A stretch of 64,000 nt of DNA from Planctomycetota bacterium. GTDB taxonomy: Bacteria > Planctomycetota > Phycisphaerae > Phycisphaerales > UBA1924. The stretch's first letter is position 1. Every line of letters begins with the position of its first letter. The notes under the pieces are model-generated. The model saw only the letters and a program-made list of their open reading frames with translations, was not told the DNA's origin and searched no databases. The translations under genes and the position numbers were made by a program. Below, in pieces: positions 34,418 to 42,545 of this stretch. The stretch covers positions 806,001 to 870,000 of the forward strand of contig JAFEBO010000008.1 in the NCBI GenBank assembly GCA_018242625.1. The letters run 5' to 3'.

Positions 34418-35959
34418 TCAGCGGAGAGTCGCGCCTGCACGCGCAACATGCCCGCCCGCGGGGCTTCGACCTCTCATGAGCACGTAGTAAATGCTCATCG
34501 CCAGCCCTAACCCGATGAACCACGCGTACCCGTAGATATGGTCGAAGAACTCCGGAAAGAGCGCTCGGACATCCGGGTTGCTCTTCGCGATGGCGTTTGT
34601 GCGATTGAGGGCAGCATTCAAAAACCCAGGAATATTGGGTGCCACCGCCAGAATCATCGCCAGTACCGCCAGCCAGTTCACGCCTCCGCGGTACGAATAC
34701 TCCCCTTGCTCCTCATAAAGCCCATCAACATCCAGGCGTCGGCGCCGAATGAAGTAATAGTCGCAAAGCATGATTCCAGCAATCGGGCCCAGCAGCGCCG
34801 AATAGCCGATCAGCCAGGTGAAGATGTAGGCGGAAAGGTTGCTGTAGAGGTACCACGGCATCATCAGAATGCCAAGCACCGCGGTGATCATCCCGCCCAT
34901 CCGGAAAGAAATGCGCCGGGGATTCAGGTGCGCAATGTCGTTCGCGGGGCTGACCACATTCGCAGCGATATTCGTCGTAAGCGTGGCAACGGAAAGCATG
35001 ATCAGCGAAATGATGATCACAGGCGCCGAGCCGATGCGGGCGATGACTTCGGTCGGGTCCCAGATCGTTCTACCAAAGATGATCGGCGTGGCGCTGGTCA
35101 CCGCAATGCCGATGAAACAGAACAAAGTCATGGTTGTCGGCAGCCCCAAAGCCTGCCCCCACACCTGCGCCTTCTGATCCCGCGCGTAGCGCGTGAAGTC
35201 CGGTATGTTCAGGCTCAGCGTTGCCCAGAATCCAACCATCGCGGTGAGCTGCGGGACAAAGACCTTCCAGAAAGACGACGTGTCGGCAAATTTCGAACTC
35301 CCCCCGAACAGAGTGAACGCGCTGCCGGTGGCGTTGTGCACTTTGAAGAGCGCCCAGGCAAGAAGCGCCAGCCCTCCCAGAATCAGAAACGGTGCGGCCC
35401 ACGATTCCAGCCATTTGATCGAGTCGATCCCGTGCCATACAAAGTGCAGATTCACCAGCCAGAACGCCAGAAAACACGCGAGCTGCCAGGGCGTAACTCC
35501 CAGCACCCCGCTTCCCAGCATGTGCTTCTGCACGTCCGCGGCCGTATCGATCCACCCCAGCCCGCCGAGCACCTGATAAATCGAGAGCCCGCCGATCCAC
35601 GTCTGGATCCCGAACCAGCCGCACGCAACCAGAGCCCGAGCCATGGCCGGAATGTTCGCGCCCTTCGTGCCGAACGATGCACGCATGAGCACCGGAAACG
35701 GAATCCCGTATCGCGCGCCCGGATGTCCATTCAGAATCATCGGAACAAGCACGATCAGGTTGCCCAGCGCCACCGTCAGAACCGCCTGCCACCACGCCAT
35801 ACCCGCGTCGATCATTCCCGCGGCGAGCGTGTAGGTCGGCACGCAGACAGCCATCCCGATCCACAGCGCCGCGATGTGCCAGGTACTCCACGTTCGCTGC
35901 GCCGGTGTCGTCGGCGCCAGGTCGGGATTGGAGAGCGGCGAAGAATTCGCGGTTGTCAT
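34418..35959 (-). CDS. NCS1-family nucleobase/cation symporter
   Basis: The 513-residue protein has about 12 membrane helices and NCS1 features: WSTWHIAALWIGMAVCVPTYTLA, YGIPFPVLMRASFG, LNIPDFTRYARDQKAQVWGQ and GPIAGIMLCDYYFIRRRRLD. Such carriers import uracil, thymine, allantoin or hydantoin with H+ or Na+. Placement between the aminotransferase and ureidopropionase genes indicates a uracil/thymine or dihydropyrimidine carrier. ATG 35959 is chosen; the frame upstream is not protein-like. Confidence 0.88.
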   Translation of the reverse strand: MTTANSSPLSNPDLAPTTPAQRTWSTWHIAALWIGMAVCVPTYTLAAGMIDAGMAWWQAVLTVALGNLIVLVPMILNGHPGARYGIPFPVLMRASFGTKGANIPAMARALVACGWFGIQTWIGGLSIYQVLGGLGWIDTAADVQKHMLGSGVLGVTPWQLACFLAFWLVNLHFVWHGIDSIKWLESWAAPFLILGGLALLAWALFKVHNATGSAFTLFGGSSKFADTSSFWKVFVPQLTAMVGFWATLSLNIPDFTRYARDQKAQVWGQALGLPTTMTLFCFIGIAVTSATPIIFGRTIWDPTEVIARIGSAPVIIISLIMLSVATLTTNIAANVVSPANDIAHLNPRRISFRMGGMITAVLGILMMPWYLYSNLSAYIFTWLIGYSALLGPIAGIMLCDYYFIRRRRLDVDGLYEEQGEYSYRGGVNWLAVLAMILAVAPNIPGFLNAALNRTNAIAKSNPDVRALFPEFFDHIYGYAWFIGLGLAMSIYYVLMRGRSPAGGHVARAGATLR

Positions 35960-36141
35960 CAGCAAAACCCCCGCGCGATACCGAGCAGCGCGCTCCCGCT
36001 GGTATCGGCAGCCGCCCCGTTTTCTCGCCAAAACCAGCGCCCCCGACACCAAGGCGCCCCCAACCCGCGCAATCGGTCAGTGATCATCGATGGCCGCCCG
36101 GAATTCGCCGAACGCGGGGCCGATCTCCGCCTCCGGACGGG

Positions 36142-37020
36142 CTAGATGCCGATCGCCTTTGCCGTCTGGGTATAGCTCTCGGGGCGCCGATCCCGGTAGA
36201 ACTGCCACACGTTCCGCACTTCCTGGATCATGTCCAGATCAAGGTCAGCCACGACGACTTCGTCCTTGTCGCGGCTGCCCTGCTTGATGATCTGCCCGCG
36301 AGGGTTGCAGAAGTAAGACTGCCCGTAAAACTCTCCGATATTCCACGGCGCTTCCGTACCGACGCGGTTGATCGCGCCGACGTAGTACTGATTCGCAACC
36401 GCGTGCGCCGGCTGCTCGAGCTTCCAGAGATACTCACTAAGCCCGGCGACGGTCGCGCTCGGGTTGAAGACGATCTCAGCACCGTTCAGACCCAGTTCAC
36501 GCGCCCCCTCGGGGAAGTGCCGGTCATAGCAGATATACACGCCGATCCGACCGAACCGCGTTTGAAACACCGGGTAGCCGAGGTTGCCCGGCTTGAAGTA
36601 GAACTTCTCCCAGAACCCGGGGTGGCAGTGCGGGATGTGATGCTTGCGATACTTGCCAAGGTATTGCCCGGTCTCGTCGATCACCGCCGCGGTGTTGTAG
36701 TAGACGCCGGTCATGTCGAGCTCATAAATCGGAACGACCATGACCATGTTGTGTTTCCTGGCCAAGTCCTGCATGAGCCTGATCGTGGGTCCGTCGGGAA
36801 TCGGCTCAGCCGTTTCGTACCACTTCACCTGCTGCTCAGCGCAGAAGTACGGGCCGTAGAAAATCTCCTGGAGGCAACAGACCTTGGCCCCCTGCGCGGC
36901 CGCCTGCCCGATGAGGCCGATGTGCTTCTCGATCATCGCCGACTTGATCTTCTTGAGATCCGTCGTATCCGAAATCGGGTTTCCACACTGAATGAGCGCA
37001 GCACGAGTGATACGGGGCAT
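36142..37020 (-). CDS. pydC: Beta-ureidopropionase (nitrilase superfamily)
   Basis: The 292-residue protein shows the nitrilase catalytic triad: Glu in CCLQEIFYGPYF, Lys in GKYRKHHIPH and Cys in VYICYDRHFPEGAR. Sequence and context fit N-carbamoyl-beta-alanine amidohydrolase, which yields beta-alanine or 3-aminoisobutyrate plus CO2 and NH3, step 3 of reductive pyrimidine degradation. ATG 37020 is the start most like the family (PRITRAALIQCGNP). Precedes the transporter gene on the same strand with a 182-nt gap. Confidence 0.88.
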   Translation of the reverse strand: MPRITRAALIQCGNPISDTTDLKKIKSAMIEKHIGLIGQAAAQGAKVCCLQEIFYGPYFCAEQQVKWYETAEPIPDGPTIRLMQDLARKHNMVMVVPIYELDMTGVYYNTAAVIDETGQYLGKYRKHHIPHCHPGFWEKFYFKPGNLGYPVFQTRFGRIGVYICYDRHFPEGARELGLNGAEIVFNPSATVAGLSEYLWKLEQPAHAVANQYYVGAINRVGTEAPWNIGEFYGQSYFCNPRGQIIKQGSRDKDEVVVADLDLDMIQEVRNVWQFYRDRRPESYTQTAKAIGI

Positions 37021-37098
37021 GGTTCTTCTCCGAGCCCGGTATCTTAACAAACTTCGCTTTACGACGCGATCGTTCGGCCCCTCCCCTTGGGGCCCCGT

Positions 37099-38229
37099 CT
37101 ATCGATTGGATTCCATGCCGCCCGGCTCCCTTCCGCCCCGAAATTCCGCAGCGCACTCCTCGTGCTTCTCGGCGGCGTAGTTCTTCATCCACTCTTTCGC
37201 CCCCGCCTTGCCGTTCAGATAGGCATCAAAGAACGCCACGCCGTACGCCTTCACGAGCACCACGTGCTCCTCCACGTCCTTATCCATGCCCCCGCTCTTC
37301 TCTGCCGATTTTTCACGCACCCGATCGCGGATTTTCGCCCGCAGCCAGCCGCCCACCCCGGAGTCGCCGGAACCTTCCCCCGAAACGCTCGCTCCACCGC
37401 CGCCGAAGGTCATGTGTGTGGCTCCCGCGATCGTGAACAGATAGCTGTCAACGCCCTTCACGTGATCAAATCCTTCCCGGCGCCACGATGCCGCTCGCCC
37501 GCCGCTGCCGTAGTCATTCGTCCCTGTCAGAAACAAAACCGGCACGGCGAAGTCGTTCCACGAGTCATTACCGATCCCCATCACCCCCGCGCCTTCCGGC
37601 GACATCGGCAGAACAGCTTTTACACGCGGATCACGAAACGAGATTTTCTTGCCCTCGAGTTCCACAGTCAGGCCCCCCATCGCCATGGCGGTGTATGCGC
37701 CAAAGGAGTGCCCCGCGACTCCGATGCGGTTCACATCGACGATGTCGCGCAAGCTCGGCTCCTGCAAAGCCCGGTCGATCACAAAGGAAATGTCTCCTGG
37801 CCGGTTCTTCAGATTCTCAGGGTCAGAAATGCTCGTCCGCAACCACCCGTCACCGTTCTTGTCCTTCTTTCCAAAGCCGTTTTTCTTTGCCCATTCGCCG
37901 AGCGCAGCGGTGTCGCTGCCATGATGGGTCGGGGCAATCACCACAAAGCCCCGCTCCGCCATTGCTTTCCCAAAGTACCCGTACATCTGACCAGACCCGC
38001 CCAGACCGTGCGAAAAGACTACGAGCGGCAGCCCGGAGGAATTCTGCCCGCTCATCACCGGCATGTAGATGCGAACCGGCACGTCCCGATCGCGTGCCGC
38101 GTCGTGCCAGACCGTGTCGGTAATCCGCACAGGGCAAGTCGGCGCGTCCTGCTTGTAGAGCCCTCCCGCGACACTCCTCAGTCCGAGCGTCAGAACCAGC
38201 AACAGCCACAACCAGACAGCGCGTTTCAT
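37099..38229 (-). CDS. Exported alpha/beta-hydrolase
   Basis: This 376-residue protein has a signal peptide (MKRAVWLWLLLVLTLGLRSVA), an oxyanion region LVVFSHGLGGSG and the nucleophile elbow AGHSFGAYT, the Asp/His partners being likely in LTGTNDYGSG and AGATHMTFGG. It resembles predicted dienelactone-hydrolase or PAF-acetylhydrolase-like enzymes common in planctomycetes. Substrate unknown. ATG 38229 has GGAGA upstream. It is 78 nt after the ureidopropionase start on the same strand and has no evident link to pyrimidine metabolism. Confidence 0.75.
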   Translation of the reverse strand: MKRAVWLWLLLVLTLGLRSVAGGLYKQDAPTCPVRITDTVWHDAARDRDVPVRIYMPVMSGQNSSGLPLVVFSHGLGGSGQMYGYFGKAMAERGFVVIAPTHHGSDTAALGEWAKKNGFGKKDKNGDGWLRTSISDPENLKNRPGDISFVIDRALQEPSLRDIVDVNRIGVAGHSFGAYTAMAMGGLTVELEGKKISFRDPRVKAVLPMSPEGAGVMGIGNDSWNDFAVPVLFLTGTNDYGSGGRAASWRREGFDHVKGVDSYLFTIAGATHMTFGGGGASVSGEGSGDSGVGGWLRAKIRDRVREKSAEKSGGMDKDVEEHVVLVKAYGVAFFDAYLNGKAGAKEWMKNYAAEKHEECAAEFRGGREPGGMESNR

Positions 38230-38302
38230 GAGCAATCTCCGGCCAGCCTAACGGCGCAGGCGCCCCGCCATTTCGCTGCACATACCGCTGATCGGTTCCA
38301 AT

Positions 38303-38330
38303 AAAAAAACCGGGGCCATCCGGCCCCGGC
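38303..38330 (-). terminator. Terminator of the RRM protein gene
   Basis: The minus strand has CCGGGGCC-GGAT-GGCCCCGG followed by seven T residues, 30 nt after the RRM stop codon. It separates that gene from the alpha/beta-hydrolase gene. Confidence 0.85.
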
Positions 38331-38359
38331 TTTCTCAAACATTCTTCGGGCTGCCGGAA

Positions 38360-38713
38360 TTACCAGCCGCCGCCACGGCCGCCGCGATCGCCACCGCGAC
38401 CACCGCCGCCGAATCCGCCGCGGCCACCGCCGCCGCCGAATCCACCGCGGCCGCCGCCGCCACCGCCAGCCTCACGGGGCTTGGCTTCGTTGACGGTCAG
38501 GTCACGACCGCCGAGGTTCTTGCCGTTCAGGGCCGTCATCGCAGCCTTGGCGTGCTCGTCATTGGGGAACTCGACGAAGCCGAAGCCGCGGGGGCGGCCC
38601 GTCTCGCGGTCCATGACGAGCGTCGCGGACGACACTTCGCCGTGCTGGGAGAAGAGGTCGCGGAGCTCCTGCTCCGAGGTGCTGAAAGGAAGATTGCCAA
38701 CGTAAAGCTTCAT
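38360..38713 (-). CDS. RRM RNA-binding protein with Gly-rich tail
   Basis: The 117-residue protein has one RRM: RNP2 KLYVGNLPF (residues 2-10) and RNP1 RGFGFVEF (about 42-49), followed from about residue 82 by a tail of Gly and Arg (RGGFGGGG repeats). This resembles cyanobacterial and plant glycine-rich, cold-inducible RNA-binding proteins that chaperone mRNA. It is a single-gene unit with its own terminator; the 200 nt upstream may be a regulated leader, not analysed further. Confidence 0.9.
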   Translation of the reverse strand: MKLYVGNLPFSTSEQELRDLFSQHGEVSSATLVMDRETGRPRGFGFVEFPNDEHAKAAMTALNGKNLGGRDLTVNEAKPREAGGGGGGRGGFGGGGGRGGFGGGGRGGDRGGRGGGW

Positions 38714-38925
38714 AACGCTTCATCCTGCCCTTGAAACTGAACTTGATCCGGTGCTTGAACTCGGGCAGAGAAAGCGTCGGGAGACCTGAAGACTCGACCG
38801 ACAGTTGGCCGGGCCAGAACAGAGATCACGCCGAAATTATAGCAGCACGTTTCAACTCACCATGCCAAAAAACGCACACATGAATGAATGCGTTTTCATA
38901 GGCCTGGAACCGGGATATCCCGCAC

Positions 38926-40419
38926 TTACATCCAGCGGGCCACCACAACCTTGCTCTCGGTCCAGAACTTCGCGGCATCCTCCCCGTTGGCGTGCAGATC
39001 GCCGAAGAAGCTCTGCTTCCAGCCGGCGAAGGGGAAGACTGCCATGGGTGCCGGGACGCCGACGTTGATGCCGACCATGCCGACCTGGGCGTGGGTCTTG
39101 AAGCGGCGGGCGTTGTAGCCGCTGCTGGTGAAGATGACGCCCATATTGCCGTAGCGGCTCTTGTTCATGGTGGCGAGCGCGGCGTCGAGCGTGGCTTCGC
39201 GCACGATGCTGAGCACCGGTCCGAAGATTTCTTCGTCGACGATCTTCATCCCCGGACGCACATTATCGAAAATGGTCGGTCCGACAAAGCAGCCTTTGTT
39301 CGGCATCTCGCACTTGCGGCCATCGAGGATCATTTTCGCGCCGTCGGTTTCACCGCTGGCGATGAAGCCGAGGATGCGCTGCTTGCTGGCGTCGTCGATG
39401 ACCGGGCCCATGCCGACGCCGGGCGTGTTGCCTTCGGCGACCTTGATTTTTTCGGCCGCGGCCTTGAGCTTGGGGATGAGCCACTCGCCCGCATCCCCCA
39501 CTGCGATGCAGACGCTGCCGGCCAGGCAGCGCTGGCCGCTGTTGCCGAAAGCGCTCCCGACGATGCCTTCGATCGCGGCGTCCTGGTTTGCGTCGGGCAT
39601 GATGACCATGTAGTTCTTCGCGCCGCCCATGCACTGAGCGCGCTTGCCCGCGGCGGTCGCGGTCTTGTAGATGTGCTGCGCGACGCGCGTGGAGCCGACG
39701 AAGCTGACGGCCTTCACATCGTCGTGCGTGATGAGATGATCGACGACCTCGGGGCCGCCGGTGACGAGATTCAGCACGCCCGCGGGGAGTCCGGCTTCGT
39801 GCGCGAGCTCGACTTCGCGGATGGCGCTGAGCGGCACTTTCTCGCTGGGCTTGAGCACGAAGGTGTTGCCGCAGGCGACGGCCATCGGCCACATCCAGAG
39901 CGGGACCATCACGGGGAAGTTGAAGGGGGTGATGCCGACGCAGACGCCGAGCGGAACACGATCGACGAAGGAGTCGATCCCAACCCCGCTCTTATCCTCG
40001 GTGCGGCAGAAGGAGCTGCTGACGGCGATCTGGGGAAGGGTCTTGCCCATCATCAGCGTGGGCGCGGCGCACGCGAACTCGACGCAGTCGATGCCGCGGC
40101 GGACGTCGCCTTTGGCTTCGGCCATGGTCTTGCCGTGCTCCTTGACGATGAGCGAGGCGAGCTCTTCAAAGTGCTTCTCGAGCAGCGCCTTGTATTTGAA
40201 CATCACCTGGCAGCGATCACCGACGGGCGTCGCGGACCAGGCGGGGAACGCTTCGTACGCGGCCTGCACCGCGGCCTCGGCGCTGCGCTTGGCGTTGAGA
40301 TCAACCCTGGCGATGGTTTCGCCCGTGGCGGGGTTGATGACGGAGTGCGAAGCACCGGCTTCGGATTGGGTGGCGGTGCGTTTGCCGGCAATGAACTGGT
40401 CGACTTTGGGTGCAGACAT
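38926..40419 (-). CDS. mmsA: Methylmalonate-semialdehyde dehydrogenase (acylating)
   Basis: The 497-residue aldehyde dehydrogenase has the MmsA features GITPFNFPVMVPLWMWPMA, SFVGSTRVAQHIY, NSGQRCLAGSVCI (catalytic Cys near 283) and DEEIFGPVLSIVR. It converts malonate or methylmalonate semialdehyde with CoA and NAD+ to acetyl-CoA or propionyl-CoA. In this neighbourhood it completes pyrimidine degradation after the AGXT2-like aminotransferase, though it also serves valine and myo-inositol breakdown. Confidence 0.92.
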   Translation of the reverse strand: MSAPKVDQFIAGKRTATQSEAGASHSVINPATGETIARVDLNAKRSAEAAVQAAYEAFPAWSATPVGDRCQVMFKYKALLEKHFEELASLIVKEHGKTMAEAKGDVRRGIDCVEFACAAPTLMMGKTLPQIAVSSSFCRTEDKSGVGIDSFVDRVPLGVCVGITPFNFPVMVPLWMWPMAVACGNTFVLKPSEKVPLSAIREVELAHEAGLPAGVLNLVTGGPEVVDHLITHDDVKAVSFVGSTRVAQHIYKTATAAGKRAQCMGGAKNYMVIMPDANQDAAIEGIVGSAFGNSGQRCLAGSVCIAVGDAGEWLIPKLKAAAEKIKVAEGNTPGVGMGPVIDDASKQRILGFIASGETDGAKMILDGRKCEMPNKGCFVGPTIFDNVRPGMKIVDEEIFGPVLSIVREATLDAALATMNKSRYGNMGVIFTSSGYNARRFKTHAQVGMVGINVGVPAPMAVFPFAGWKQSFFGDLHANGEDAAKFWTESKVVVARWM

Positions 40420-40690
40420 CGAGTGGCTCCAGCGTGTTTGGGCTCTTTATGTTCTGTCAGGGTAAGTTTAGGGCGGGGAACCAGTTCGCCAAATACGCCA
40501 AGTCCGCCAGATCATTCCTGTCAATCAGCGCGATGCAGCACCCGGCTGGAGGCCGCAAACAGAGGCGTCCCGCCATTTGCCGTGGGGGCCCAAAGAACTC
40601 CAGTGTCGCCGGCTCCGGCGCAATCCATCCGCGAGCTCGGCAGCTCACACGGCGAGATCACAGTGCGTTCGTGCTGTTGCAAACTGGTTC

Positions 40691-42136
40691 TCAAGGGCAG
40701 TTGCTGGACGCCGGAGCGAGCAGCTTTTCAAGCTTCTCAAGTCGGGCTCTCAGTTCGGCGTTTTCGCGATCGCGTTTGGTGAGTTCGACCTCGAAATTCG
40801 CGCGGAGCTGCTTGATAGCTTCGACGGTGACGGCGCTCATGCGGGCGTAGTCCATTCCGATGACGGCGCCGGATTCGTCGCGGGCGACCATTTCGGGGAA
40901 CTGCTCGTCGACGTTTTCGGCGATGAAGCCGATGTCGTGGAGCTTTCCGCCGCGCTTTGCGGATTCGGGGGGGATCCAGTCGTAGCGGACGCCCTGGATG
41001 CGGAGGAGTTTTTCGAGGGCGTCGGCGATCGGGGCGATGTTTTCTTTGAGCTTGCGGCTGGAGGGGGTAATCGTGCCGGTGGCGAAGATGTTGCCGTTGG
41101 CACCGTTGAGGGTGATGGTCTGTGCGCCGGCGGTGTTGCGGACGTCGAGGAAGCCGGCGCGGGCGGTGTCGAGGCTGGGCCAGATTTCAAGGGCGTTGCG
41201 GAGGCGCATGTGGCCGGCGTTGGGGCCGGGGTTGTTCACGTTGATCATGGGGACGAACTGATCGAAGCGGAACTCGAGGGTCTGGCCGGAGGCGACTTGG
41301 ATTTGGGTGGGGCCGTCGAACCAGCCGGCCCAGGAGGTTGGATGGTAGGAACGGGCGTAGATGCCGTAGGAATTGGGGCCGTCGACGAGACCGATGAGGG
41401 CGGAGGATGAACCGCCGGTCGCCCATGCATAGACGGCGGCGCTGCTGGAGCCACTGGCAGTGGAGAAGACGCCGTAGCCGGTGTTGCCTTGGGAGAATGC
41501 GGTGAGGCCGGATGCGCCGAAGGCGTTGGTGCCGGCGACGACCGCGCTGCCGCTGTTGGCGGAGGAGAAGGAAATGAGGCCGGAGCCGCTGGCGGTTTCG
41601 ATGCGCATCGCGCCCGAGCCGTAGACGGGGGCGGCGACGGTGCTGGGCGAGCCTTTCTGAACGTAGAGGGTGCTTGCTCCGGAGGCGCTGTCGCTGGTGC
41701 TGAGGTTGATGAGCGAGAGCGTGCGGGTGGTGGCGGAGTTGTTGATTGCGCCGCCGCCGGAGGCGAGGCCGCTGGCGTAGGGAGTTGCGAGGAGGGGCTG
41801 GCGCGGGAGGATGGGGACGCCGTTGACGGAGATCTGGAGCCAGCGGGGATCGCCGTTGAAGGGGTTGACGCCGAACTCGGCGAGGCTGTTTGCGACGACG
41901 GTGAAGACGCCGTTGGAGATGGAGACGCCGCTGAGGGACTGGATGTTGCCGATGCGGTCGGCGATGTTGTTCGAGACGGCGTCTTTCCAGAGGGAGAGCT
42001 GGAGGTTGGCGGTGCCGTTCATGGGCGCGCCGCTGTCGGTGACTCGGCCCTGGTAGGTGAAGGACGATTGCGCGCTGGCGGTAAGAGCGAAGCCGGCACA
42101 TGCCAGCAACAGACCCACGATTGCATGGAACTTCAT
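40691..42136 (-). CDS. Secreted protein with C-terminal S74 intramolecular-chaperone domain
   Basis: This 481-residue product starts with a signal peptide (cleavage near TASAQ) and a beta-rich region beginning FTYQGRVTDSGAPMNGTANL, then an extended Ser/Gly/Ala-rich shaft, and ends in a peptidase S74 domain (about residues 365-460; SSRKLKENIAPIADAL, then GVRYDW and IGFIAENV) plus a short coiled coil. S74 domains trimerise and autocleave at a Ser-Lys dyad, as in phage tail fibres. The protein is probably a trimeric surface fibre. No phage genes are near. ATG 42136 is chosen for the signal peptide. Confidence 0.8.
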   Translation of the reverse strand: MKFHAIVGLLLACAGFALTASAQSSFTYQGRVTDSGAPMNGTANLQLSLWKDAVSNNIADRIGNIQSLSGVSISNGVFTVVANSLAEFGVNPFNGDPRWLQISVNGVPILPRQPLLATPYASGLASGGGAINNSATTRTLSLINLSTSDSASGASTLYVQKGSPSTVAAPVYGSGAMRIETASGSGLISFSSANSGSAVVAGTNAFGASGLTAFSQGNTGYGVFSTASGSSSAAVYAWATGGSSSALIGLVDGPNSYGIYARSYHPTSWAGWFDGPTQIQVASGQTLEFRFDQFVPMINVNNPGPNAGHMRLRNALEIWPSLDTARAGFLDVRNTAGAQTITLNGANGNIFATGTITPSSRKLKENIAPIADALEKLLRIQGVRYDWIPPESAKRGGKLHDIGFIAENVDEQFPEMVARDESGAVIGMDYARMSAVTVEAIKQLRANFEVELTKRDRENAELRARLEKLEKLLAPASSNCP

Positions 42137-42545
42137 TGCAGTTTTCCGGTTTGGCGTGCAAAGGCGACGGCCTGGCGCGCTTGGAGCCATTTTAAAGAAA
42201 GGCGGCTTTTCCTCCAAGGCAAAATCGTCGGGACGGGCTTGCTTTAGCGCGGCACCGGACGGAGATATGCGGACGAATTGGAGAATCTTCTCGGACCCTG
42301 GGAAGAGCAAAGGAGCGAGCGTCCGAGGCAGATCTCGCGCGTTGGGTGTCAAACTGTGACGCGCCGGAATGCAGGACACGCAAAAGTTGCCGGGACAAAT
42401 ATGCGGCCGGGGAATGCGGAGGTTGTGGTGCCGGCGAGCGGGGGGCCGATCAATATACTGGTCGGGTCGCAACCACTCGGTTGGTCATCCGGGGAACGAT
42501 GGGTTGACCGGTCTTTGAGCGGGTCCCATCGAGGAATCACGTCGC
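42137..42545. other. Divergent intergenic region
   Basis: This stretch lies between the fibre protein and the chemosensory operon and holds no gene. A -10-like TATACT lies at 42454-42459 and a GAGGAA ribosome binding site precedes the receptor ATG. Confidence 0.4.

Noticed and set aside
34538-36145. 535-codon plus-strand frame
   Set aside because: Antisense shadow of the NCS1 transporter gene; composition is Arg/His/Pro-rich and not protein-like.
38992-40782. 596-codon plus-strand frame rich in Ala, Asp and Gly
   Set aside because: Antisense shadow of mmsA, caused by high GC at third codon positions.
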